A stretch of DNA of 64,000 bases. Origin: Lethocerus indicus (lineage: Eukaryota; Arthropoda; Insecta; Hemiptera; Belostomatidae). The stretch lies in the NCBI GenBank assembly GCA_019843655.1, contig JACDQD010000106.1:1922001-1986000 (forward strand). Reading direction: 5' to 3'. The notes under the pieces were generated by a model. That model was not told where the DNA came from, made no database searches, and worked only from the letters and a program-made list of their open reading frames with translations. Numbering within the stretch: the stretch's first letter is position 1; the number at the start of each line of letters is the position of its first letter. This document shows positions 1-13,800 of the stretch, piece by piece. Both the position numbers and the translations under genes were made by a program.

Positions 1-3000
1 GAAACATAATAAGAAATTGCACATTTCTGTTCCAGTCCATTAAAATCGACGTGAAATTTTCCTAGATTAAAAGTAATTATAGGAATTTTCTCAATTCCTG
101 ACCGAAGATTCTTCTCACCCGAAGATGAATTAAACATTGCTCGGGAAAATATATATTTTTATCTTAAAAATGTATTTTTTCCGTTGTCGTTAATAAACTC
201 TACTAACGCAAAAGTTCGAAGAAAAATATTATGATCAATTTGTCATTTATGTCAATTAAAATATATCGATTCAATAAGAGTACTCAATAGGCATACTTAA
301 AAAAGTTTAATTACCCATAAGAAACAATATTCTTGGGTTCTAAAGTTCTTAGACACGATCGACCATCATTTTTGTCCCTGTCAATTTCGGTTAATAAATT
401 TACTTCTGTTTATCGCAGTTTTTCATGAAATAATTCATGAAAAAGGAAGCGGGAGAACTGGGAAGCAAAATACCGGAAGGGGATTCCGGTTTGACTCTTA
501 AAATGGATGACTCGTATTGGTTTTGTTCTGAGTTTGCTTTAGGTGCCAGTTTTTCCCAGGAAACAAGAGGTGGTTTCTTGAAGGAGGAAGCGGAACGGGG
601 AAGGGGAGCAAACAGAGGGGAAGCGGGCTGTAACGGTAAAGGGAGGACCGTGACTAACGCCGTGTCATTAACATTTAAACGCAAACAACCCCCTAACGGT
701 GCCTCACCTTCGTCCGGCTCCCCATGGGAACCTGTCGCCCACCCCCGGACCTCTTGTCACATTTATGACGAGCCTCACCTCGGAAAAGGCAAACCAATTG
801 TCGGTCGAATAACTGTTTCTGGTTACTCGGACAAAATTCCGGCCGAAAATCGAGTCACGGGCCTATATAACCGCTCTACACCGGCCAGTGACCTTCGCCC
901 GTGCACATTTTTTCTGCTACCTCGTTTTTAAAGTTAAATTCCGTTTAGACCATTTATTTATGGGTTAGCCGGCATTATGAGGTACTGAGTGAGCAAGTGA
1001 AACATCATTTCGAGCCAAGAAATAGAAAGAATGATGGCTGAAAGTGGTTAACAATGAGGAACATGACAATTTAATAAAAAGTACACGATTCCACTCTTGT
1101 TTCAGGCTTAGTAGTATTAAAGATTCATTTGAAGATTCTACAGTCCTCATCCAGTCGAGAATTATAGTGTCAGATTCGCATTCAGCTCACCACCAGTACA
1201 CAAGGAACCTTCAGTTACGCAACAGATGAATAATTGCATTTCAACGTTGAAGAAAAATTTCTTGGTTTAACAAACAAAAAAATAAATTCCTAATTCGTAG
1301 CAATTAAACGGCAATGACTCGCGGATATTGCACTCGTTGAAGTAATTCTTTCTAGTCGTCCGTTTACTCTTCGAAACGATTGTGCAAGACGGATGCTATT
1401 TCCACGCTGTAAAATTGCGCCAAGAATAGAACTCCTCCTGAGTTCGAACGAGAGAAAAATGTTTATTCCGCAGAATGTAAAATCCGCGAGAGGTCTCATC
1501 ACGCGAAGATGGAGTAATCAGGTATTACTTGACCGGTCGGTTGAAATAATCCGACGGGAACGCCGTACAAAAAAAAATATCTCAAATATTACTTTTATCA
1601 TAAGCGGTTACATCGTTTATGAGCATGTTCAGAAAGATGCTTTAATTCCTCAGAGGAATAAATGGAGGAACGTGTACACCTTCTTATTAGCCCGTCGACA
1701 GGAAAAAAAAACAAACCCCGACCGAACATACTCCCGTCCTGAGTTTTGCATAACGCGCCAAAAAGGGGGGCAAACAGCTGACCGGAGTAATTTGAGTTCA
1801 CCGTTTTCCTTTGATCTCGCCAAATTATTGCGTGAAATTCCACATAATATAATGTAATGACTTCTAATTATGGTCGTAGCGCGGTATTATCTCCACCCCC
1901 CCCCCACCATATAAACCAATAACAATAAACCCGAGAATGGATTGTCGGGTGCTTCGCATTTATCCAACCATTGGCAATTTGTTCGGTGCATTCACCCAAC
2001 AACAAAATAATGTGACTGACGCTATGTCCAAGCCTAGTAATCTGAGTAAGCTCAAATATCAGCTTTAATGACAAAGGCATACCTTTTAAATTACTGCGGG
2101 AAACCTATCTGCCAATTTTTAGGCCGAATTTATTCTTCTTATTTCTTCTTTTAGAAATATTATATACTGTGTACGCATATATATTATATTTCAGTTGTTA
2201 CATTTTGTAATTTTCTGTTTCCACTCACTTATTTTGTTTTTATTTGTTGTCATTTATTTTTTAACGTGGTTTAACGTGATCGGTTCCTAGTGCTATCTCT
2301 TAATCGAACTTATTCTAGTTGTAGATAGTGAGGAATAGTTTAGAGACAGGAAAATACTTGAGAGGTGTGAAGTCATTTTGACGGCGTCCATCAATACCGG
2401 CCGGCACGAGAGGAAGAAACACGCGAGCCACGAAATATTAGCTCCGGTCAAAAAAATTAAAAGGCAGTCCACCGCCCCTTAATACTGGCGGCCCCGTTCC
2501 TTTCCATGAAACGGATCACGCCCTAATCGTTTTCGCTTTTCAAATAAACTGGTCCGTTTTCCGTGACGGTTATTTAGCGGTGATATTTCTCCGGACTGTA
2601 ATAATACAATATTAAACGGCTCGATTTGTCTTTAAGCGATAGACGCCCCTCCTACGGCCGTGTCAGCCTATCGTATAATCTGTCCAATAAATCATTTTTG
2701 GGCTTACGTCTCGGGCTATTTCACAGGCGAGCCGATCTGAAGGGAGAGAGAGAAGAAACGCTTCATTTTTTTTATCGGAGATTAATAAGCGAGAATAAAA
2801 ATCTGTCTCTATCAATTAGCCTAATTATTGGTAACCATTTCAATTTATTCATTTTCAAAGTCAACTGAAATAACGTAATTTCTTTATATAATGGGTGAGA
2901 TATGCGAATGACTGTTATGCGTTGGGGTCTGCCAGGTTATAGCAGCGTCTCTTAAGTATCTCTCATTTTAATATAAACCGACATACTTCACTGAAAAAAT

Positions 3001-6000
3001 ACTTAGATGACTTTTTACAGTCATAAATATTAAAAACATATAATTTTTGCGGTACTTTGAGGGCACCCATATTTCGAAAGATCACTGTCGGCTGGTCATT
3101 ATCCTTGACTTGGCCCAGCTGTTAAATTATGTTGAAACCGTAAAAACAAGCTTGAGACCAGTTTCAAATGAATAATTAACCAAGATATATGCGATTTCTG
3201 GCTAAATCTTACGGCCTGCGGGGATTTAATCAGATCAGACCCTTTTCATAATAAAAAGAATTCATAACTTTAATGGGGATATTACAGAGTAACATTTACA
3301 GAATTTCAATCCGCCCGGCAAGGATAATAATGTTTAAACAATTGGAGGAACGTTGAGTTCTGGTCAACGAACTTAAACAGTTCCTGTACTTGCTCTCCGG
3401 TAAACTGGTGGACACCGGAACTATCTTTTTATTAATTATGAAACATATACATATCTATATGTCCACCAGAAATCTAGAAATTAATGAACCCCGACTGCCT
3501 GGAAAAATTGAGATACCTGTGTTGGGCGACCTTCGCCTAGAATCGGTCTACGAAGCGCTCGTTTATCATTACGAGCCCCCTCGCATAAGATATAAGGGAA
3601 CCGGCTTCGTTAGAGTCCGGTTGGCCATGTGTTTTTATCGATCTTCCAAAGGGTTAGTGGGACATTTTCCGAAGACGGCCATTGTTTAATGACCCGTTAT
3701 CGCCCGCCTAAAGGGATAAACAAATCGATTTAACGATACGTTTCACGCGGCATAACGGCCGTCCCCTCATAGTAGTTAGACGACCGATTCGGACTCGGAG
3801 TTGAAATTACGAGTCTATAACAAGCCGTTAATAGCGGTCGCGGGATGTCTATATTAGGCGGTCTCCCGAATTTTTCCAAATCGGGTGAATGATAATTGAG
3901 ACGAAATGAATTTCTTCCAAAATTGGAACCGAAAAAAAACCGACTGAATTTATAATAAGTTTTAGAACTTAAAACCCAGAAGCGTGGACGAAGAGCGTCC
4001 TCTGTACTTAATAATGTGAAAAACATAAAGAATTATACACACTCAATCAAAGGGATATAAATTTGAGTACAAAATGCATACCGAAGAATTTAACAATTTC
4101 GCCAGATTACCTTCAAGTTATTAATTTGTCCCACTGGAATATTTCGGTATTCCTGAAATTAATGCTATGCACCCCGATTTCGATTTAATTTTCGGTACAA
4201 TCTGGTTCAATTTTTTTTAAATGTGCCTTAAGTAGCACATTCAGGGCTTCACCAAACACGACTTGGCTGGGAGTGTTGGAACGCTCAACTGACACCGTAT
4301 GCCTGCTACTAATTTTTAAATAATTATAATATTGAATAACCTGTCAGTTACGACCGAATTGGTTCAATCTGTCGGCAAAATAGATCCGATGATAATGCGA
4401 TGAAATAATAACTCGCCAATGTAATTTATGTTGGGTCAAACGAGATTGAAATTTCGGTTTCGCCCGAATAATAATCCATTCATTAGATTATATACCCGAA
4501 TATAATGCGGGCGTGCTGAAAATGAAGTTTCGCCCGGAACTATTATAAAAAGTAGAGAATTAAAAATACAGAATCAAGGGTTGGATGTGGGTCCGCTTTA
4601 AAGGACCGATTATCGGGCGATTACAACCGGGCGAACTCCCGCCAACCCACATAAACATAGCCCACAATTACACGGCCGCCTTAATGACTCGAATTTTATT
4701 TCCGAGCAGGTACCAATTACAGTTTTATATATCTCTTTCGATAGCCGCCCTGAACTCGCATTCTCTTGACATTTCCCGCGGGGCGATCGGTCAGGGCGGC
4801 AATGTCAGCCGCGAGCCCGAACCCGACGCAGCCAACGGAACATTCGAGCCACGTCGTCGCATTCATTTCACCTACGGTTCAAATTAAGCGACGCCATTAA
4901 CCCGAGTTAAGTTAGGGACCGGCAGTAAAACAGAACCGAATTACCTCGCGTGACCCTCGAGAGTTTTAAAAGCGCTGAAATCCGACCGATAAAATCGTCC
5001 GAGTTATAGTTTCCATTTCATTTCCAAGACGTTTTATACGGCTTGACCCACCCCGCACCGTGACCAATACTCCCCCAATAATATAACATTTTCAATTACT
5101 AAAAAAGAGAACAATTTTCTGTTATCTATTGGTGACTCATTTCCAAACTCAGAGCCTGATGATTTGTGCAAAAAACAATCGCGGCCAAATGTTAGCTGCC
5201 GTTAGGAAATGGACCTATGCCCCACCAATATTCATAAATCCACAGTATCTTATTGGCATCGACTGCTGCCTCTTTCCAAGCTGATATCAGACCCCACCGA
5301 GCAATGAATGGATTCCACCGAACTCGCGTCATTCGAATTACACAGTTTGATTTGACTCGAATTGAAACTCAATTACGAGAGGGCCTGTAAATTGCTAAAT
5401 ATCGGACCCGACAATGCGTCCTATTAACGCCCAGAACGGAGTTCATTAATTCAGCGAATCTCCTCATTGTGCTAAAGACGCCTTGACCTTTCCTCGCGCA
5501 TCGATCATTGCGTTCTTTGTTCTTCCGACTGCAAGATTAAATAACACATTTCGTGTACTGATCTCGCCAATATATTCGGCATTGATCTATCGAGAATTAA
5601 AGCGCTGAAAACAATTTTTTATATTCCAGTATGATAGGTTGTGAAACGAGCCGTTCCCAGTTGAATAATCTATAAATATGAATTGAATATCTTCCCGTTT
5701 TAAATTAGCATATTATCAATTATTTTAAATGTTCGCCTCTCGCCGGGAATTGGTCAAATATTATACTTAGGTTATGTTACTCATAATAGTGATGGGATGC
5801 TACATCAGCAGCATACTAACAGACGATGGCGAGAAAACGAAACCATTTACCTCCAAGAGGATGTGTAAAAAGGAAAACGAGTGATTATTAAAAAAAAAAA
5901 TTCTTTTAACAATAATGATACCCTTCGGGGAACATTTAATACCCTTTTCATAATCGTACTGCAAATCTATTCCACTTATGGAAAAACAAATATCCATCCA

Positions 6001-9000
6001 CCTAATCAACTGTTAATTTCATGTAGAATTCATTTCCATTAGAAAATTATTTATGGATGCCATAAAAGAGCTAAATAAATTACGATTCGGTTGGATAAAC
6101 TCCAAAAATATAACGTATAATGTCATAAAAGCCGAGGTTTAAAGAGTTTCTTTTAATAGCCGCTTCTTTCTTTTTCATAAGTTCGTCGCCCCACCGCTGT
6201 TTAATAAAATTAATTGATTGGGCTTTCATTCAAAAGAAGATCTGAAAATGAATCCGGTCTCTGATTAAATTGAACTGGAAAAGATATGGGAAATCGATGG
6301 TATAAATAAACCGGTCAATGGGCCCGACGCCTCGGCAGAATTCGATCCGGAATAGTATTATTACTTTTTTTCCATTATACAGAGGAGCGGCTCCTGTTCC
6401 ACATTCCTGTCCCAATATTGGACCAGTGATAAAATCCCCAAGTTCCACCGGGCGGAGGAGTCGTAAAACCCGGAATTAATAACTCTTGCCCGGCATTGAG
6501 TTCTGAGCCAGTTTTATGTGACCTTAAGGTCAGAACATCTGAGCTATTGGGACCTCAGCGTTAGCGTTATCGGATAGGAAATCAGCTTTTTTTATCCAGT
6601 AGCCAACCACACAAAAATATTTGTCAATATCGCCGCTCAGCTGAATTGACTGTGTCAAAACTATTACCCGTAGATCACTTTTTAGTTGCATAAGTAATAT
6701 AGATCATATCTTAAATTAATTGGTGATAAATAATAAATATATCATTTTCTTCCAACAATTTATACGATATATGCAATTTCCATATTTCATTATCTCGGTT
6801 TACGTTACGTTCTGAGGTTGGTAGTACCTTTTCCTTTTTTGGCCCTATGTTACGGTTTTGACCCACCACTTTGTGCCAATAGTATTTCGTTGTTCTTCTA
6901 GTCGGCATGCCGGTCGACGATGGAGTCAGCAGTTGTCCACTCTATTTATAACGCGAGAACGACAGGTGGGCCATACATAACGTGCTATTCAGCTGTATAA
7001 CTACACATTTACTCCAAGCTTAAACCGGTTTGGCTTAGGACAGGAAAGTGGGAGGAGGAAGAAGAGTCGGCACGAGTCTCGAACCCTCGGAGACATACAT
7101 ACAACACATCAATACTGTAATCGAAATCAATGCTCGGTATTAAGTATCAACCCCTTATTTTATACTCTCGATATTCGATTAATATCACGGCATGCCGGAT
7201 GCTTATTGAGTATCGTTTCATTTTCTACTACTTGTTTTCTGATCGGCCGATAAATAAAACAGTCATGTTCCAAACAGTGGAAGACTTAAAATTAGAAAAT
7301 TGCTAACTGTATGCTCTATAGGCACATGCGATATCATTTAATTGACTAACCTATTCCAGTCTACCCCTGGTCCTATAGACCGACGAGTAGAGTATCACAG
7401 GACTCAAACAGTTACCAACACGTTTAGAGCGATTATAAATAGACTCTCTCTCTCTCTCAAGCATCAGTAAAATATTGAAGTAGGGCTCTAGTTTTTATTT
7501 TTGTCTCAAGCTAGGCCATTTGTACCCGATCGCAAAATCCGTACAATTTATTTGAGGACTGATCCCCGGTAGGGTCGGCTGGAAAAATTACCAATTTATA
7601 CAGCTGAACGTCCTCGAAGGCCGTGAAATAAATAAATCACTCCTGGCGGAGTAAAACTTCGCACAATTTCAGACGGAGGAATTAAAAAAATTGTAACTTC
7701 GTAGGCGGAGGGAGGGGAAGGAGGCCCGGAGGATTACCCGGCAAGGTTTAATAAACCAGCTCATCAATTACAGGATTTCTACCTTCGAAAATATTGTGGA
7801 GAAAATTATGTACACTGCTTTATCTGTTTGAAAGAATACATTCACGATTTAATGTACCTTTTTTGTTTCGTTAATTGGATTCGAAATCATTTGAAATTAC
7901 AAATGGCTATTTGAGTACACGGTTTATAAATTAAAAATCGTTATACATTAAATAATTATTTGAACGAGTGACTAAATCAATGCTTCGATTGCAAGGTTAT
8001 AGGTTCTGTTTGCTTCAGAATCAAGGTAACTGCTATCTTTAAAATAGTCCAGGATAATTGCCGAGTACTTCAGCAATGATGTAAACGGTTGGCGTGAGGC
8101 GCTATCCTTTAACTTCACCAGAGTATCTACAGTAGCTTCTGTAGTTACTGGCACGACATCGACTGCATTTGCTACCGCGATTACTTCACGGCGCCATTAT
8201 ACATGAGGCCCAAAGTCATTTACATTCAGTTTCGGTAATCACGACGTTAGCTTACAGAAATGATTTACGAGATCTAACAAAACCATACCAAGAAACGCAA
8301 TAATAAGATAATCATATTGAATAAGTTCGATATCCCGCACAAATTATAAAACTATTTATGTATAATTACTATGATAAACACTTGTTAGTACCCAACGCAC
8401 ATTTGGTTCTCAACCAGCGGCAATTGCAATATAACCATCTACGGGCAAAATATCCAACCGGCGAAAACAGAGAAACCGTTCTAGTCCACCTGCGACTAAT
8501 ATTCATAGATCAGTTCCCGGTATTTCCTGCCGAGAGATCGAAAGCAAGACACGAATTGCGAAACGGCGCTCGCCATATTCCTGCAATTAGACTTAATAAC
8601 GCGACCGTGATATTTATAGCTTTCTTTTCAAGATCTGAACCGACTCAGTGCATTGCGAAATTACCAGTATAACTCGGTATAAAGTTCAGTTCCGGAAGTC
8701 ACTCTACTTTTGCAACGCGATACGGCGGTATTTTATCGATCTCGCGGGGTAATATTCCAATACTGATCGATTCCTCAAGCCCCTGCAAAAATGTAATGTT
8801 GCAGACAGAATTATCGATCGAACGAAACTTATGCGCACTCCAGGATAAAATTAGAATAGAATAATCGTGTACGTGAAATTTAATGAAATATATTATACAA
8901 CGTACAGTGTGTATTATTATATTGTATTATTAAATACAAAATAATTAAATTATTTGCTATGTATATCTCTGCGGACATGATATAACCTAAAGTCAAATTA

Positions 9001-9714
9001 TCTTCAATCGGGTATTCGTAAATGCTGTAAAACGGCATATTATGTTCTTAAGGCTCCAGGAACCCGCCTGCACGAATTTCCAACGCCCTCTCCAAAGCTA
9101 ACTCTCCGCTTCGTTGATAACTAAATAAAATGAAATTCAAAGGTCGGAAGAGGCCTGTCGAAAGAATTTCTGTCCGGTGTCCGACTTAAGTAATTGTAAA
9201 TCACATTAGGGACCTGTTTGTGTCAGTGAAGGAGGATTAGTAAACAAGAGCTGTAAAAGAGAAAACCTAACAGCCTCCAGTACCTCAAGGCTAAATGACA
9301 GGCTTACCGTCTTAAATTATTGCCCCCTCGAGTCCGAGCCTTCGATGGAATTGAACTGCTGGAATTCTAATTGAATTTAAACTAACGCCGAAGCGAGAAT
9401 AACAGCTATTGTCACCCCCGCAAATAAAAATATCACTCCTAATAATATATATTAAAGAGATGATTCGCCTCCTCAGGCAAATAGAAATATTCGAGTTAAT
9501 AATCCTTATGTAAATTTAAATTTGTATTCAAAAATGGCCCGTGCCTGTCCTTGTGACAAATAGATTTTTTTTAGTTCATTCTACTGCCCTCGACTAAATC
9601 TCTGGATTATCTCCTTGGGTTCAGTTAATTTTACGGTACCATCCCGCACGATTCACCGATCATAGTGTGCGATATCCTCCTAGGCCCAATTTTAAGTAAA
9701 CCGTGGTACCTCCT

Positions 9715-9718
<4 letters not shown>
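1..9718. other. Non-coding stretch, no supported gene
   Basis: I see no gene here. The longest open frames are 437-931 (+, 164 codons) and 1393-1857 (+, 154 codons). Both have low-complexity or arbitrary composition, no recognisable domain, and overlapping open frames on the opposite strand, so I read them as chance openings. Visible items are a C homopolymer near 1896-1905, a short CT run at 7443-7458, and CpG-richer patches such as 4440-5070 set in AT-rich sequence. These patches could be conserved regulatory DNA, but nothing in the sequence alone proves it. I looked for tRNA B-box words (GGTTCGANTCC on either strand) and found none that fit. Confidence 0.6.

Positions 9719-9793
<75 letters not shown>
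9719..9793. repeat. AT dinucleotide microsatellite (about 37 units)
   Basis: An uninterrupted run of alternating A and T for 75 bp. It creates an artificial Tyr-Ile repeat in a minus-strand open frame, which should not be taken as a protein. Such runs are highly polymorphic and prone to slippage. Confidence 0.98.
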
Positions 9794-9794
<1 letters not shown>

Positions 9795-9991
9795 GTTAGG
9801 TATAGCAATTTTGAAATAATCCGTTTTTATTAAATTTTCAATGAGAATCTTCACATAATACTGCAATGCTGAAGAACGGTCTTTTTGAAAAATAGTCAAC
9901 AATATTTTAAGAAACATTTAAGGGATCAGTCCGTGAGTAGCGTGAAGTATGTCCGAGCAGTAATGTCAAGTGCACACGACTAGATGGGCTT

Positions 9992-10021
9992 ACACGGACT
10001 GTGATACTTAAAAGTCCGTGT
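9992..10021. repeat. Short inverted repeat (9-bp arms, 12-nt spacer)
   Basis: The arm ACACGGACT at 9992-10000 is matched by its exact reverse complement AGTCCGTGT at 10013-10021. A third copy of the core AGTCCGTG lies at 9928-9935 in the same direction as the right arm. The function is unknown. It could be a degraded transposon end or a pair of protein-binding half-sites. Confidence 0.7.
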
Positions 10022-10750
10022 CTACAGAATATGAACGTGCGAGAAAATTTTTCCTCTATTTTTCCCCTCTTCCGACCTTCCTCGGCGCGTATATAAAAAA
10101 TTCCGAATAAGGATTCGCGTCAAGGCGGGTGAATGTCCAGGGCCATTAAGGGGGTCCGGGTATGAGGATGCACCGCCGTCTGAGTTATGCCCGGGCATAA
10201 ATCAGACGAGATGAAAGGCAGTGGGGCTCGGGCCGCATAACTAGCGTTCTATCCTATCCCCCGTTCATCCGGCGTGAATAATCCTCGCGGAGAGCACACA
10301 GAATTTATGGGCAACGCTGCCGTACAACAACCTCGGTCAACTTCAAGTTCGGTGCCCTAAAACGTATTCTAAAATTAAATCCAGCGCCCTGTTCTATATC
10401 GGGTAGAAAAATTCGAAAAAGAATGTCGTGCCTGGACGAAAACAGTTGTCGCCCATCCTCCAGTAATGTGGTACGAGCAAATAATCCAGCTTCATTTGCC
10501 ATCCAAGTGAATCGAGCCACACAAATTTCTCCTTCTAATCGTTCCCATGGGTTTGTAATTCGTGTATACCTAAACGCTACGGAGAATCGGCTAGGTTAAA
10601 ACATATTTAGATTTTTAACACTTTAAATACTGTTTAAAATGAGTATGGTAATATATTGAAGTGTTTATGATTGCAAACGAAAATTATCTAGAATAAGTGT
10701 ATTTCTACCAATGATTTCTTTTTCCACTTACTTGAGTATTCACTGCGCAC

Positions 10751-10821
10751 CATTCATTGTATGACTATGAATGCTTTCATAAATACCTTGAATATACAAG
10801 TACCTATTTGTACAATGAATG
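10751..10821. repeat. Inverted repeat with two internal mini-hairpins
   Basis: CATTCATTGTA at 10751-10761 is perfectly complementary to TACAATGAATG at 10811-10821 (11-bp outer stem). Inside are two small stems, TATGAA/TTCATA around a TGCT loop and CTTG/CAAG around AATATA. The result is a possible three-way folded structure. It does not match a tRNA and has no known family that I recognise. Confidence 0.65.
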
Positions 10822-13800
10822 AAAACCCACGGCGGAAAATAAAAACATTCTTTTTTTATTTATACTAATTGCATGGCTCATTTAAACGGAACTAGTAGAC
10901 TGATATATCAAATTGAAATGAACCGTCGATGCAAGCGTTTTATACAATGCAGAGGATTGTGCGAGTTAATAAATCGATAAGCCGATCCTGCGTTTGACAT
11001 GTCAGCGTCACCGTCTGCAGAGAGCCGCGTCCACTGAGAGACGTCTAAGAACTGTTACGTCTTATCACACCGTTTACTGGGCCGCTGGCAATGACTCTTG
11101 AAATATTACAGTTGTATATTCTTTATATATCTATAGAAATATTGAATACTAAATTTATTTAATTAAAATTAAGCTCAATCAAAAACTAAACAATTAACGG
11201 ATATTGAGGTCAATAAGCCGGTCCGGTAGAAATAGTAAGTCCCTGTAACTTGCTGCTAGAGGGGTGTGGTGTTGGGACTTGCGTCAGCCCCCTGTCTTTT
11301 TCAACTCAATCTGACCATCTCACCCATTGATTGGCGTTGCTCAACTGAGTAGCTGAGCTCATAGTCCGATTTATATGAATTTTATAACTGCCACGGGATA
11401 GATTGATTTAGCGCCGGCCCCCGATCGCAAACGGATCTCCCATTGTTTGTCCGCGGCGAAATTCCGCCCCATCGAAATGACGCGTCGCGCAGTTATAATT
11501 GTGCGGCTGATTTTTACATTAGACAATAGCGCAGGGCGAGATATCATTGTTTTCTCAGACAGCTGTTATTAGCTGATGGTGAGATATAGAATAGGATAAA
11601 AACAGAAGTTACTGTCAGCTATTTAGATTGGTTTATCTAATTGGTTTATACAAAACATTTATCTAGTCCGCCATAATATTATAGCGTAGGAAATTTTTCC
11701 CCTCACGATAGTACATTTAAATGTTCGAAACTTCAATCACTAATTTTATATATTATAAAATAAATGTTCCGAAGGAACGAAAAAATAAATGGCAGAATTT
11801 GATATAAATACTTGTACAGATCATTCATCTGACCTTGTCTCTGATATTTCATATAGGAAACAGCCCCGGTTTATTCTCTTTCCTTTTCCCCTGTGCCCCA
11901 AACAGATGAAAAAAAATAATATGGACATCGATACAATAATTCGAAGAGAAGCTGTGATTATAAATTTATAACCACTTATTATATATTTAAAATGATTCCA
12001 CTTATATTCAGTTACACTTGATTATATATACGAAAAATCAGCGAAGTTAATAAGAAGATAACAATAATAAAATAACCATAGCAACCTCCTTGTCCGGGGG
12101 GTAATTTTAAATTTGCATTTTATTCGAGTGGAGCATTCTTCGATATCTGTCAATCACGCTCGGGAGATTCCATTACCACTAAACGGAATAAATAATTACG
12201 ATTCCGTTAATAATAAAATGCAATTTATTTAATGTAAATACCCCTCAATTATGTCTAAGGTTATTTTTTTCTGTCTCTATAGAGACTAACCAAAAGGATA
12301 AAAGATAGCTTAATACAGTCAAGCATTGCAATCTTGTCTTACAGACGAGCTACGCACATTATATATTAATGTGAATTACAGTTGGTGAAATGTAAACTGC
12401 CAACTATAAATCTTGACACTGCGTAATCTAATAATATATAAATTTAACCTACGATAGAAAATTTACTTCTAATTTCTGAACCATTGAGGAAAAATTGGGA
12501 CAAGGTTATAATAAATTCTAGATTCCTTAACCTAACCATTGAAATTTTTCAGCGGTAACTTCAATTCTCCTAGAAAATATTTTGAGAATATTTTGTTAAG
12601 ATATATATGAATGTGATAAATCTCGTGTCGGCCTTGTCGCTTCTGTATATGCCATTATTGGTATAAATAGTGTACTTTATATGCGCTATCCCACTAACCT
12701 CGTACTCAGACACTGCGACCCCAATTTTGAATCTATTCGTTATTAGATCCCTTTAAAATATGAGCATCACTGCAAGATTGCAAGACCAAAACAACAGCCT
12801 CTAAAAGGGTACAAAAAATCCTGTACTTACTTCACTTCGCATTTTAATGCGAGTTTACTTTAAAACTCAAGAAAAAATGTAAGGTCTCCCCTACAAAAAA
12901 CAATAGTGATTTTTTTCAAAGCCCGAGATGAGGGTTTTAGTGGGGTGGATGCATTAAAAAAATAATAGTTTAGGACGAAATTCTCAGGGTATATTCTTTC
13001 GCTTAATACGGCCGACTCCGAACGCACCCAAATTACAGTGCAGGGCCATCGAGGCCTCCTCGTTATTTATTATTTTTTTCCACCGATATTTTTTTTTCAT
13101 TATTTCTAACAACCCGGGAAGGATCCGTGGAGTCAGCGGATCATTAATTGTGTAGTTTAGCGTGAGAGTTGGAAGGGGCTAAACCCTTGCCTCCCGGTCG
13201 GGGTATAAAAAAAAGCGGGCCGGGGGCTGTTAACTATGGGGTCGCTCAACCCCTTCTGTTGCGCAGTTCCGCATACCTGAACGGGGCGGCCGCTCCTCCC
13301 GCTCCTTCTTTTTTTTTATATCCTACAGGCGCCTCGCCACCTTCGAGATCACCAAAGGGTTGATACCGCCCCTGCCTTTCATTCATTCGACCCGCACATT
13401 AGGCGACGTCGAGTCGAATAAAAACCGTGCTCAACAATGAAAGCTTCCGACGGACGGAGGGACGGGCGTAAAAAAATGATCGGCTAACGGTACCGGCAGA
13501 GACGAGAGGCTGACTGAACAGAATCAAAATCGCTCGGTTACAGGCCCGCACTCTTTTTGTGGAGCACGAATATCGTTATTGTCTATGACATGAGCGCGGT
13601 ACCGTGACTCGACACCGATCGATGGGTGAACTGAATTAATCTTCCGCCTGACTACAATCGAGAATGCATCGACGTCTAAACAAACCAAAGGGTTGTACTA
13701 TCAGCCAGGTTCAGATATTACCGTACTACTCAGCTGCGCATTCAAAAATGGATAATTAAAACCGGTAACAAAATAAAAACGTCCGCTGGATACTAATGCA

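Noticed and set aside
437..931. 164-codon open frame on plus
   Set aside because: No recognisable domain; lies in a GC-richer patch where stops are scarce, with an overlapping minus-strand frame (400-684).
9660..9917. Open frame with a Tyr-Ile repeat
   Set aside because: Produced wholly by translating the AT microsatellite.
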